From Triops longicaudatus (Eukaryota; Arthropoda; Branchiopoda; Notostraca; Triopsidae): a DNA stretch of 64,000 bases. The notes beneath the pieces are model-generated. The model was not told the origin of the DNA, did no database searches, and saw only the letters and a program-made list of their open reading frames with translations. The stretch spans positions 1 to 64,000 of the forward strand of contig JAGQDJ010000629.1 of NCBI GenBank assembly GCA_022885665.1, written 5' to 3'. Shown here in pieces: positions 1 to 9,859 of this stretch (its first letter is position 1; the number at the start of each line of letters is the position of its first letter). Made by a program: the position numbers and the translations under genes.

Positions 1-264
1 GAACCTATTCATAAGCAATTGGTTACAATTGACCCCGATTTACTACGTCCTAGAGCCATTACGAAGAAATGGGACCCTGTAAGTTGAGCTTCGTCTTACG
101 TTGCACATTTTTAATATTTTTAGCATTTTATTTTAATATTTTACTTTACTTTTTAGACAGCGTTGCTGAACTACTTTTACAAAATTATGACACCTGTTCC
201 GTTTGACGCTTCTGGAGAACAATATACAAGCATCGAAGGCTACTTAGACAAACTATCCACCTGA
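1..264 (+). CDS. 3' end of an unrecognised gene (last two exons)
   Basis: The window opens inside a coding exon (1-78, read in frame 1). It ends at a GTAAGT donor, and an intron of 78 bp closes with TTTTAG at 156. The last exon (157-264) keeps the frame and ends with TGA at 262-264. The visible tail is 62 residues. It starts with EPIHKQLVTIDP, continues through RAITKKWDP and TALLNYFYKIM, and ends in DKLST. I do not recognise the family. The two exons join without a stop and the splice sites are consensus, so the gene is likely real, but only its C-terminus is inside the window. An AATAAA signal follows at 335-340. Confidence 0.65.
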
Positions 265-334
265 AAACGCACACACACGTTCGGGAAAGCTAATGTATAT
301 ATTTGTTATTGTTTTAAATGTTACATCAACAACT

Positions 335-340
335 AATAAA
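335..340 (+). other. Poly(A) signal AATAAA of the left-edge gene
   Basis: A canonical AATAAA lies 71 bp after the stop codon of the truncated gene at the left edge. A second AATAAA sits about 50 bp further on. Confidence 0.5.
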
Positions 341-1529
341 GTGAAACGATGTACGGCAACGAGCAAAGCTCAAGCCGATGGAAGAAATAAAAAATAAAGT
401 TCTGGAAAGCCTTTTCAAGTAACTTTTGCCTACGAATAAAAAAATTGAAAAATAATGCTAATTATGCCACTAGGAAAGTGGAATTGACATTAGGAAACAC
501 ACGTGGAAGAGTGTTTTCGTAACTGGTGGTGAGCATGCGTCCAGGATTTGTACCGAGACTTGAATCCGAGTTATAACGTTTCGCACCAACGAACATTCAA
601 CCTAAGGTAAAAGGAGACGATATCTTTTTATTTATTGATTTTATTACTATCATTTTTTATAAAGGTTCACGCATCTCCGAATCGGTATCATGCGTCGTAC
701 ATTAGAGCAAGTTTTCTAGCGAATAGCGAAGGGTTCGAGCAAGCAATGGTGACACAGCAGGAAGGGAAAACTTTGTGTCCCAACGTGATTCGCAGATGGA
801 ATTTGTAATTAATTCATGTTAATGTGTATGATTTCTATGTCCCGTGCCTAAAGTGGTCTTATTGCCTCTCGTTATATTACTTCTAAGAATGTAAAATTGC
901 GTGTATTTTGTTAAAGCGAATCAAAACGTGATACACAACATTTATGCCAAAATTGCGCGTGATTATTATATTTTACCTTCTTTCATCGTGAAAATATTTT
1001 ATTTCAGACCAGTTGAGATGTATAAAAAGATTTCGGCCTTGAGGTCGTCAGAAATTTCAAAAATACTATTAGGTATTTGTGTATTGGGGTGCGTGAAAAA
1101 GCACCATGATTTTTTTTTTTACAGAAGAAAAGTGCTTGTAATAAAATTTCTGGCGAATTAGTCGCGCTTGACAGCGACAAATCCACGGTAGTAATTTTAT
1201 GTCTGCCAATAAAAGTTTGTTGTACTAGAACAATTATTATCGTACTTATTAATTTTATTGGAATTACAAAGATTATGGTAATTCTGACGTAACCTAATTA
1301 AACGACATGTCTGCAATTTGGAAATTAAGGAATGCAAATTGTCAGCCTCGACGAGAGGATTCCGAATCAGTAAGAATTATTGCGCTAGCCCTTCAAATAA
1401 GCGAGAAAACTGAGCTTGAATATGAAATTATGCCCTGAGGGCGTCTCAGGAGCCAAAAGCTTTGAAATCCCATAAGGAATAACATGGGGAAAAGTGCGAT
1501 ACACGATGCGAATTCTTTCAGGTAGGGAA
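341..1529. other. Intergenic stretch, no gene seen
   Basis: This is AT-rich sequence between the left-edge gene and a short transposon-like element. The only open frames are short, begin at non-ATG codons, and show no splice-linked continuation or recognisable motif. Confidence 0.5.
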
Positions 1530-1658
1530 CAGGGACGCGGCGAAGGGGGGGGGGGGCGAGCCCCCAGAAATTATTTTCTTGTGTGCAAGTAAGCTCAGTG
1601 GCAGCATCAAGAAAAAGTTGTCCCCCCTCCCCGAAAAAAATTTCTGGCTGCGCCCCTG
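1530..1658. mobile_element. Short inverted-repeat element (MITE-like)
   Basis: The left end reads CAGGGACGCGGCGA. The reverse complement of the right end reads CAGGGGCGCAGCCA. The two ends therefore form imperfect terminal inverted repeats around a 129 bp body with G-runs and C-runs. CAGGGGCG-type ends are common in non-autonomous hAT-like elements of invertebrates. I see no target-site duplication in the flanks (GTAGGGAA against CTTAAGAC), so the copy is old or the boundaries are off by a few bases. Confidence 0.4.
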
Positions 1659-1898
1659 CTTAAGACGTTTGCAATATGTTATTTAAGCCACTTTAAAACG
1701 ATCATTTGGAAGTCAAATAATCTTTATTTAGTATATCAAATAATGTAGTTACGTTTTTACACGCCACATTGTTATCAAGACACAAACAAATATTGGTACG
1801 GATACGTGATAGAATACACTCCGCATTGTCGCTGAATACGAATCAGATTAATTGCAAATGACGCAGGTATCCTGTCGTCCCGAGAATCAAATAAACCT

Positions 1899-1904
1899 TT
1901 TATT
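1899..1904 (-). other. Poly(A) signal of the serine-protease homologue
   Basis: TTTATT on the plus strand gives AATAAA on the minus strand, 94 bp after the stop codon at 2000-1998. Confidence 0.45.
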
Positions 1905-1997
1905 CTTCAATAACAGAATTCAACGCAGTTTTACACAAAAGAAAATCTTCGCCAGTCTTTAATTTCAAATTCGAAGCCACTTTCCGCAATTTCAGTC

Positions 1998-3855
1998 TTA
2001 TGGAGGTGTGCAAAACGATTGTCCTGCAAACAACAAAAAATAATTTTACAAATTTCAGCCTACGGAATTTGAATACAAGAAGAAAATGCTTTTTTAAAAA
2101 AAAGACTTCAGTACCGGTAACTGCGCGAATCCACGACAGGTAGTTCGCAACGCGCGTCACTCTAATAGCGGTTCCAAGTACTCCGCAAGCGACGACTCTA
2201 TCACTGACGATACCGACCAAGATGCCTCGTTTGTTGACTGGTTCCAGCCAAGCTACTGGCGCACCACCATCGCCAGCACCCTGTTTTCAAATCAATCAGT
2301 CACACCACTTTAGATGTGTCGCTTTACTCGTAACAACTTCTGGGACTTACACAGGGACCTTCTCCGATCGAGGAACTGATGCACAGCGTTTTATTACTAA
2401 AAGAAACCGATGGGCAGCTAGTGTTAGTGCTGCTCAGTACGGGTCGACTAATGCTAGACATATTGAGTGTAACGGGTGAAGTTACTCCCCAACCTAGAAT
2501 TGATGAATTTGTCATTAAACAACTACAAACCTTCAACAGCAGTTTATGTAAAGTACCCGAAATGGTGACCGTTTGTCCTACAAAAGTGTTGTTCACTTCG
2601 CTTATTGGCAAACAGATTGGGTTTACTGCGGTAGTCTTGGCAAATGGCGAACTTAATTTGACTAAAGCAAGGTCATTATCCTTATAAGGATTTGAACCAG
2701 AAGCACTGTAATTCTGATGGGTGATAACGTTCCCTGCAACTGACTACGTAGTAATTAATGCATTAGTAACATGTAATATCATGCACAAATTATCAGTTAC
2801 TTGATAGGTCAAATAGGACGAAGTATCTAAACGTGTATTAATACCGGCTGTTACCACTACTGACGTATCTCCTGCCAGACAACTGGCCGCAGTGAGAACC
2901 CAAGACTCATGGATAAGAACTCCACTGCATACAGGGTCAGGAATTCCGGTTCGCGAAATAAGTACTTGCCAAGGCAGTTCAGTCGCTTTGGCGGCATTAC
3001 TACCACCAACTACTCGTAGCTAAAGAGCACCATATGAGTTTTGCATATTATTTAAATTCACGAATATATTTAATCTTTTACATCAACTGTTGAAATGAAC
3101 TGTTAAAATAAATCGTTGAAAGCACACGCGCATTCTAGCTTGATTTTCTAAACCGGATAACTTGCTTCACTTGAAAAAATCCTAGTAGCACGCACGTTTT
3201 CAAGCATCTCTTTTGTGTAATTGTGCTTTTTGGGAATAGAAAATCACTGTACGCTGCTGTCAACGATTGTGAATCAATTATGGGCAGAATAATTGTAAAT
3301 TATGGTTAAAAGATACATCAATAGGCATGATTAGACTAAATATTATCTACATTGCAGATCAACTAAGTGTTTCTTAAGCTTGTGAAGTTAATTATTCTCG
3401 AGCCCCCTTTAGCTGGAACTAGCGTTTAGCTCAAATGGACGTCTAACGCCTTACCGTTTGGCGCGAAGTAGTTCCGCAGTTACATGGAACTATTGAAGGT
3501 GGAGAAGGTGTTGGCGACGAACAGATGAACCTGTCCCAAATAGACCCCGCGAAGCTTCGGAGTGCTTGAAAAAAAAAAATACAATAATAATAAAAACATT
3601 TCACTAGGCGAGCCAAAAACCATGGTACTATGATAAAAATAATAGGAAGAAAAAAATGCTTACATTGAAAAATGCCGGGTCCCTGATCAAGATCAGTGAC
3701 GTCAATTGCATTGTAGTCCTAACCAGAAATTCCGTAAGTAATGTTTCTAATTCTAGTATTATAACTTTTACCGGAAGTGCGTATGAGTCCGCTAAAGCGA
3801 CCGCAACCGCTGAGAATGCGAAAGCAAATAAGAAGACGAGTTTTAACCCTAGCAT
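1998..3855 (-). CDS. Secreted serine-protease homologue (inactive S1/trypsin fold)
   Basis: There are eight exons on the minus strand: 3855-3772, 3718-3664, 3564-3455, 3019-2801, 2743-2557, 2493-2351, 2280-2115 and 2023-1998. All have GT...AG borders, the phases agree throughout, and the product is 329 residues. It starts with a signal peptide (MLGLKLVFLFAFAFSAVAVA). A linker contains CNCG, then the activation-type site TLRVVGG, then a full S1 domain: PWQV, the Cys42-Cys58-type pair, NDLALVKL (the catalytic Asp), ICLP, GWG, and TRVANYLSWI near the C-terminus. The catalytic histidine is replaced: TAASC stands where TAAHC is expected (Ser129, bases 2884-2882). The catalytic serine is also replaced: GDGGAP stands for GDSGGP (Gly271, bases 2268-2266). 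The protein should therefore fold but not cleave. Such homologues act elsewhere as cofactors or recognition proteins; the role here is unknown. An AATAAA lies on the minus strand at 1904-1899. Confidence 0.85.
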
Positions 3856-4714
3856 GATCGTAGTCTTTACGAATCTCGTCGTATACTAATACAACGCAGA
3901 AAGTTTCGTCTTTTATAACGTGTTAACTTTAGGACAATATGTACTTTTTGTACGATTCTTTTGTGGCATCTGTGGAAATCTCTACTCGTAGATAATTATG
4001 TTGCATCCATTCCCAGGTGCATAATTTCCTTGTAAGCGTTACGTAAAGACACTAGAAACAGTTTTGTTATATGTTTTCTACGTAAGAAACTCATGTGTGG
4101 CATTGTTTCTGAACTGTCTGTCCACTTCCTTCATCCAGATGTGCAAACAAACAGCATCTAAATTATGAATTTTACGCATGCTAAAACTAACTTCATTGTC
4201 TAGTAAGCTTGGTTACCGGAAGGAGCTACGAACAGGTATGATACTTGTCGATTATTAACGAGTTTAATGGTTAATGATTATCTAATAGTTTTTTCAACAT
4301 AACAACGAATCTATAGTCAAAGATCTCGCTGCAATTAACGAACTGTTGGATATCACCCTAGTAAGGTGCTAAGCAATGGTTTCGAAACAACACGTCGATT
4401 TACGCAAACGTAGATATTGTTGCTAACGTTAACGAATTTCGCCATAAATTTCATGTCCTTGAGGCACAATGTGGAATTGTTGTGTTATAGATAAAAAACT
4501 ACAAAACTACACAAGCGTTCAACATTTGAGTAAGATGCATTGTTATGACCTGTTTAAAGAATATAACAGGATTCTTTTCTAAGGATGCTAGCTTTTTACC
4601 TAAAGAATAATAAGAGTATACTTTTCGTAAAGGAAGTTGCTTTGCACACGCGATGTAAACATGAAATTGCACTACAAGGGCTCATAATCATTTTGTACTA
4701 TTACACTAGGTCTC
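3856..4714. other. Upstream region of the serine-protease homologue, no gene seen
   Basis: This AT-rich sequence lies 5' of the minus-strand protease-homologue gene and should hold its promoter. I see no clear TATA box at a fixed distance and no coding sequence. Confidence 0.35.
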
Positions 4715-4747
4715 GTACTATTACACTTTATCAAAGTGTAATAGTAC
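4715..4747. repeat. Perfect hairpin, 15-bp arms with 3-base loop
   Basis: GTACTATTACACTTT at 4715-4729 is followed by ATC and then by its exact reverse complement at 4733-4747. Another direct copy of the first 13 bases of the arm (GTACTATTACACT) stands at 4695-4707. The unit is therefore present as two direct copies and one inverted copy within 53 bp. Confidence 0.9.
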
Positions 4748-4876
4748 CACCTTCTTGTGCAAAGCTGTCATCTGCAAAAATTTCGCATATTGTCTAAAAT
4801 AAGATGATAAATGATGTACGTAGTACCGTACTTTTTTGTTAATCTTAGACCAAGATTACGTAGTGTACCTATTCAA

Positions 4877-5068
<192 letters not shown>

Positions 5069-5660
5069 GATTTCCGTTACACTCACTGGCCAAAATTTAC
5101 CCCGTGCCACTAAAACAAAGTTTTCAATTATTATGAACTGTACTTAAAAACACCATTTTTGGAACTCAATTGTTTACAGAAACAGAGCTGTGCATAACTG
5201 CAGCTCGAGTCCAAGAGTGTCGCTTTACGATGGATTAGAGCTTGAAAGGGCAATTAGTTACGAGGCTTGACGTCATGCTTGAGCTTGGAATTGACTGAAC
5301 TTGACCCTGCTTAGCGTGGTTAACTAGAACCCCGTCCGAAGGGCATGTTTTTTGCTGAAACGTTTTTTTACACAGTTCAAGAAAGTTCTTTAAAAGCCAG
5401 GAATTCCTGTATTACGTTGAATCTTCATGTTTATGCCTGCTTACTAGGGTAGGGGACGACTATTCTGGTAACAACGCAAATTTTATATAAACAATAAATA
5501 AGGAAGAATTAAGACTGGAACAGTATGGAAAAAACAGACGTAGGAATCTTTTTAGGAAAGAAACTGTTGGACGTACTGGACGACCTAATATTCGGCTTGC
5601 TAGTTCTTTAAATCCTATCTTCCTTACGCGCTACCGGAACATGTCATTGGCCCATTTGAC

Positions 5661-5661
<1 letters not shown>

Positions 5662-5692
<31 letters not shown>
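5662..5692. repeat. Poly(A) tract
   Basis: An uninterrupted run of about 30 A. No retroelement body is recognisable upstream, so I cannot say whether it is a retroposon tail or a simple expansion. Confidence 0.8.
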
Positions 5693-5697
<5 letters not shown>

Positions 5698-5829
5698 GTA
5701 CATGTTTCATTTCACTTTCTTTGTTGAGGAGCACCATACATGACGTTGTTGTATTAAGGTAAAATGCTTAACGTCGCACCTTTCCTAAAAACGCAATCCC
5801 CCACCTCCACCCTTTGTCTGCAACAATCA

Positions 5830-6811
5830 CTAATAATTCTTACTGGAGACAAAAAAGTTTACAACAGTAAACAGGGATATAATACACAAACGAGATTCAC
5901 AAAGCGGACAACCCTGAAATAACAGGATGAGAATAGGTACGCCTATGATGGCAATAAATTTTTAGCTATGTTAAATGTTCTTCCCAATCCCGTTTCTACA
6001 TTTTTCTCCCAATTACGATATTAATTATTTTAAATATTTATGTATTATTTATGTGTAGCACGGGAATTTAACTCTGAAAATAGATTTATTTTTTTAGTTA
6101 TTTCGTGCACTAAGAAGGAAAAAATTCTTACGAATTTTGAGATGGTGGCGACGCCTGCCGGGTTTAGGTCGGTGCTTTCTAAGGGCTGTAAGGCAAGATA
6201 CTTGTTATCTTTCCACAGTTTACGGTTATGGAATGGCCAAAGGCAATGTGTAAGTCTGTCACATTTGGCGCAGATATATTTAAGACACTCTGAGCAATTG
6301 ACCGTTTTCCCATAACATGCAGAAGAGTTCAATTTGGCATCTTTTCCATCCCAAGAACGGTTTATTTCTTGTTGCCGATGAAACGTTCTTCTTCCTTTTT
6401 TTTTCGAGCCTATCGATATCGCTGTCTTTGTTTACTAGCACGAAAGTTTCAAAATCTAATTTCATGTCAGGCTCAGATGTGGGAGAACGAACGGGAGATT
6501 AAGAATCAACTTCTATGGCAAACTACAGAGTAAAAGCAAAATAACAATTCAGAAGAGCGTAATTAAATACACAATTTTTTAAATAAGAGTCACCTCATTG
6601 CCTTATTTTGCTTTTCTTTGTCCAATGGTCTGACGAACGGGCTTCGTACGAATACCAGTAGCTTCTCATTTTTCTGTTTGGCTTGAACTTTTACAGCTCA
6701 CCTTTCGTTTTGTTTTTGCCTTCGTTTTTCCTTAAAAGCTTTCCTTTCTTTTTCATAGTTGTCTATTTCCTCTTTTAGCTTCAAGAAAAATTGATCAGCT
6801 TCGACGTTCAT
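5830..6811 (-). CDS. Putative small zinc-finger (B-box-like) protein, splicing uncertain
   Basis: This is a tentative minus-strand gene. Exon 1 (6811-6702) encodes MNVEADQFFLKLKEEIDNYE and a charged helix, and ends at a GTGAGC donor. A likely small exon lies near 6639-6605 (CAG|ACC...GAG|GTGACT), in the right phase. The next coding block (about 6400-6130) carries SWDGKDAKLNSSACYG, then NCSECLKYICAKCDRLTHCL and WPFHNRKLW, a Cys/His pattern (Cx2Cx4Cx2Cx4Hx5H) like a B-box zinc-binding module. It ends at ISKF|GTAAGA. A last exon (5913-5830) would add GCPLCESRLC and stop. The acceptor of the zinc-finger exon is unclear: two frames overlap around an A9 run at about 6400, so an unseen exon or a one-base homopolymer error is possible. 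I do not recognise the family. Confidence 0.4.
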
Positions 6812-7094
6812 GGTTAGATCGATAACCTTTTTTTTGTGTATTTTAGCTTTCAAGACAAACCGTACAAAAACAAACACCACGACACTGTTCAAATTTGGCA
6901 ACGGAACCGCGAGAGTTCAGGCAGCCGAACTGTGAAACGCACTCTCAGGAAACTAATGAGAGAGTTTCGAATTTTCGAGTACAGGTATCGAATACAGTTA
7001 CATGTGCGAAGTTCCTATAAAATGGCTTAAGAGTACGACACATATTCAAGGTTAGCTAGCTTTTATTTTTGCCTACACTGGGTACCGCATAAGT

Positions 7095-7356
7095 CAGCGA
7101 TCCGCAAACTTCGGGCCGCGGCCCACCGGTGGGCTGCCACCTGTTAGGAATTGAGCAGGAATTGAGCCATTTGACAGGCTGGCATGGCAAGCTGGTGTGT
7201 ATTTCAAATCGCGTTCTACCAAAAGCATCACCGTAGCTTGTCTAGATGAGACGGCTTGGAATGGTTTTATTTTCATTTCAACCATCACACGTTGGGCCGC
7301 AGGAAAAAAATCCTGTCTGAAAGTGGTCTGTCGTGCCAAAAATTTGGCGACCGCTG
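7095..7356. mobile_element. hAT-like non-autonomous element (MITE)
   Basis: The left end CAGCGATCCGCAAACTTCGG and the reverse-complemented right end CAGCGGTCGCCAAATTTTTG match at 15 of the first 21 positions. They have the CAG(N)GGTC-CAAA form typical of hAT-superfamily ends. The 262 bp interior has no coding capacity and holds a perfect palindrome GCCCACCGGTGGGC (7121-7134). No 8-bp target duplication is visible, so the copy looks old. Confidence 0.45.
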
Positions 7357-8149
7357 GCGTCGAGTGGTAGGTCACGGAAAACATTTCAGCCGTGAGACGC
7401 ATTAAAGTTACGGAAGACAAGACCTAAAAGGTAGCATGCCATCACTGTTGGCGAGTTGGTGTCTCTATTGCTTTACAGTTATCGTCTTGTAATAATCCTT
7501 ATCTCTAAATACAATTGATCTGTAGTAATTTCCTCTGATAGCGACGCGAAATCAAATTTTGAAATATTTTGTTCAAATTCCCATGATTGAAAATTGATGG
7601 CTGTAACGCAGTCTCCTCGCAAACACCCATACAGCAGTGGTGTTCCCCTAGTCTTATCGAAAGGTTATATTCCTTTAAATAAATGCCTTCTTTAAAAGGT
7701 CACATTCGAATAAATCGAGACAGAGCCAACGTTGAATTTGAGAATAGACACGGGGACCTTTGATTCGTGTCGCCTGATTGCTAGTTCTGGCTACTAGCTT
7801 ACTCAAGACTAGGATGATAAAACCGAATGTGTCCTTTTCATCTTGATTTTAGGAATGTTTATTGTTTGTAGTTAATTATTCCTTTCGAAGTTCCGTTTCA
7901 CAAGTTTGTAGCTTCCATCTGACTAATTTCTGATAATTATTTCATTCTAAGAAGGGGTTTAATAGGATTTAATGGGTTTAACGAAAAGAACTTCGCAGCG
8001 GAAATGTAACTTTCAATTGCTTAATTTCAGCGGAAGAGACTCATTAAAGGTAGCACTAGTTATCTACTTGGTGTCATAATAAGGATAAGCCCTATCACGT
8101 GTCCCCTCTTTTCGTCATATCACAAAAACCTTAGTTATGGACTTTCGAT
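7357..8149. other. Non-coding stretch upstream of the actin promoter
   Basis: This is AT-rich sequence between the hAT-like element and the CArG boxes of the actin gene. It has no open frame or conserved motif that I can support, but may hold distal actin enhancers. Confidence 0.4.
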
Positions 8150-8159
8150 CCATATAAGG
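8150..8159. promoter_or_regulatory. CArG box (SRF site), distal
   Basis: CCATATAAGG matches the serum response factor consensus CC(A/T)6GG perfectly. It lies about 140 bp upstream of the actin TATA box. Paired CArG boxes are a known feature of animal actin promoters. Confidence 0.8.
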
Positions 8160-8178
8160 ACTTTCGTCTTTTACATTA

Positions 8179-8188
8179 CCTTATAAGG
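8179..8188. promoter_or_regulatory. CArG box (SRF site), proximal
   Basis: CCTTATAAGG is a perfect and fully palindromic CC(A/T)6GG site, centred 29 bp downstream of the first CArG box. That spacing is close to three helical turns, so both boxes face the same side of the DNA. Confidence 0.8.
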
Positions 8189-8289
8189 TATTGTTGTCTA
8201 CAGCTCCAAAACAGATATGACATTATATTATCAAAAAAGCCTTCCCCCTCACTTTGGGAAAAACTTATCGCTTGCCTTATCTTTTCACA

Positions 8290-8295
8290 TATAAA
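8290..8295 (+). promoter_or_regulatory. TATA box of the actin gene
   Basis: TATAAA lies about 102 bp after the proximal CArG box and about 160 bp before the actin ATG. Transcription would start near 8320. A 5'UTR intron follows at 8349-8418 (GTAAGT donor, TTTTGCCTAG acceptor). Confidence 0.7.
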
Positions 8296-8348
8296 GCAAA
8301 GAAGCGCTAATCAAAGCTTTACACTTTCCAATCCTTCAGGAAGGTTCG

Positions 8349-8418
8349 GTAAGTTATTTCTTGGAGTACAACAATCGGAGCTTTTAAAATCTATTAAAAC
8401 TCTTTTAATTTTGCCTAG
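8349..8418 (+). other. 5'UTR intron of the actin gene
   Basis: A GTAAGT donor at 8349 and a TTGCCTAG acceptor at 8418 enclose 70 bp between the presumed transcription start and the ATG at 8452. Leader introns in this position are common in animal actin genes. Confidence 0.6.
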
Positions 8419-8451
8419 ATTTCGTCAACTTTTCAAACAACTAAATTCACA

Positions 8452-9752
8452 ATGTGTGACGACGAAGTTGCCGCATTGGTGGTCGACAATGGCTCCGGTA
8501 TGTGCAAAGCCGGCTTTGCTGGAGATGATGCCCCGAGGGCTGTATTCCCCTCGATTGTTGGCCGTCCTCGCCACCAAGGTGTCATGGTCGGTATGGGGCA
8601 AAAGGATTCCTACGTCGGCGACGAAGCCCAATCCAAACGTGGTATTTTGACTTTGAAATACCCCATTGAACACGGTATTGTCACCAACTGGGATGACATG
8701 GAAAAAATCTGGCACCACACCTTCTACAATGAACTCCGCGTCGCCCCCGAGGAACACCCCGTCTTGTTGACCGAAGCCCCCTTGAACCCTAAGGCTAACC
8801 GTGAGAAGATGACGCAAATCATGTTCGAAACCTTTAACACCCCCGCTATGTACGTCGCCATCCAAGCCGTACTCTCCTTGTACGCTTCCGGTCGTACCAC
8901 TGGTATCGTCTTGGATTCCGGTGATGGTGTTTCGCACACAGTCCCCATCTATGAAGGTAAGCCAGAATGTCGGCTCCGACTTTTTTTTTGCAATATGAAA
9001 CCAAACTCCATTAATTAATGTATCTGTCACTTTAATATTTGATAACATAATTTCACTTCTTTATTCCTGCTAGGTTACGCTTTGCCCCACGCTATTTTGC
9101 GTTTGGACTTGGCTGGTCGCGATTTGACCGACTACTTGATGAAGATCTTGACCGAACGTGGTTACACCTTCACCACTACCGCCGAGCGTGAAATCGTCCG
9201 TGATATTAAGGAAAAACTCTGCTACGTCGCACTGGATTTCGAACAAGAAATGGCCACTGCTGCTTCTTCTACTTCTTTGGAGAAATCCTATGAACTTCCT
9301 GACGGACAGGTACTTTAATATATGCGAAATGGACGAAGTACTACTCCTCCTCTTTATATTAGGTCATTACGATCGGAAACGAACGCTTCCGTTGCCCCGA
9401 GGCCATGTTCCAGCCCTCTTTCTTGGGTATGGAATGCGCTGGTATCCACGAGACTACTTACAACTCCATCATGAAGTGCGATGTGGATATCCGTAAGGAC
9501 TTGTACGCCAACACTGTCTTGTCCGGTGGTACCACCATGTACCCTGGTATTGCTGACCGTATGCAGAAGGAAATCACTTCCTTGGCTCCTTCTACCATGA
9601 AGATCAAAATCATCGCTCCTCCTGAGAGGAAGTACTCCGTCTGGATCGGTGGTTCCATCTTGGCTTCCTTGTCCACCTTCCAACAGATGTGGATTTCCAA
9701 ACAAGAATACGACGAATCTGGACCTTCCATTGTCCACAGGAAGTGCTTTTAA
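8452..9752 (+). CDS. Actin
   Basis: This encodes the filament-forming ATPase of the cytoskeleton. Three coding exons: 8452-8956, 9074-9309 and 9363-9752. Introns of 117 and 53 bp fall after codon 168 (phase 1) and codon 247 (phase 0). The product is 376 residues, the usual actin length for proteins starting [10 protein letters not shown]. Conserved blocks seen include [64 protein letters not shown] and the C-terminus [11 protein letters not shown]. No residue is missing and no frame is broken. Exons are clearly richer in G+C than the flanks, with many C-ending codons, as expected for a strongly expressed gene. Two CArG boxes and a TATA box lie upstream. I cannot tell muscle-type from cytoplasmic use, because invertebrate actins do not follow the vertebrate split. 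Confidence 0.98.
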
Positions 9753-9853
9753 ACTGAGATTACTGGAGCTATTGACAACTATCATTTTCCAAACCGTGCA
9801 ACTTGATGTATTGTGTATATCAATGTATACGTATTCGCAGCTAAAATTGGTTT

Positions 9854-9859
9854 ATTAAA
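9854..9859 (+). other. Poly(A) signal ATTAAA of actin
   Basis: ATTAAA lies 101 bp after the actin stop codon. It is the commonest variant of AATAAA. Confidence 0.5.

Noticed and set aside
2222..2687. Plus-strand frames over the serine-protease homologue
   Set aside because: They are antisense to exons 5-7 of the minus-strand gene, which has matching splice sites and all S1 landmarks.
8425..9048. 207-codon open frame antisense to actin exon 1
   Set aside because: It mirrors the G+C-rich actin exon, runs across the actin intron and has no family match. Long antisense frames are usual opposite strongly codon-biased genes.
9354..9785. 143-codon open frame antisense to actin exon 3
   Set aside because: Same reason: a shadow of the actin reading frame.
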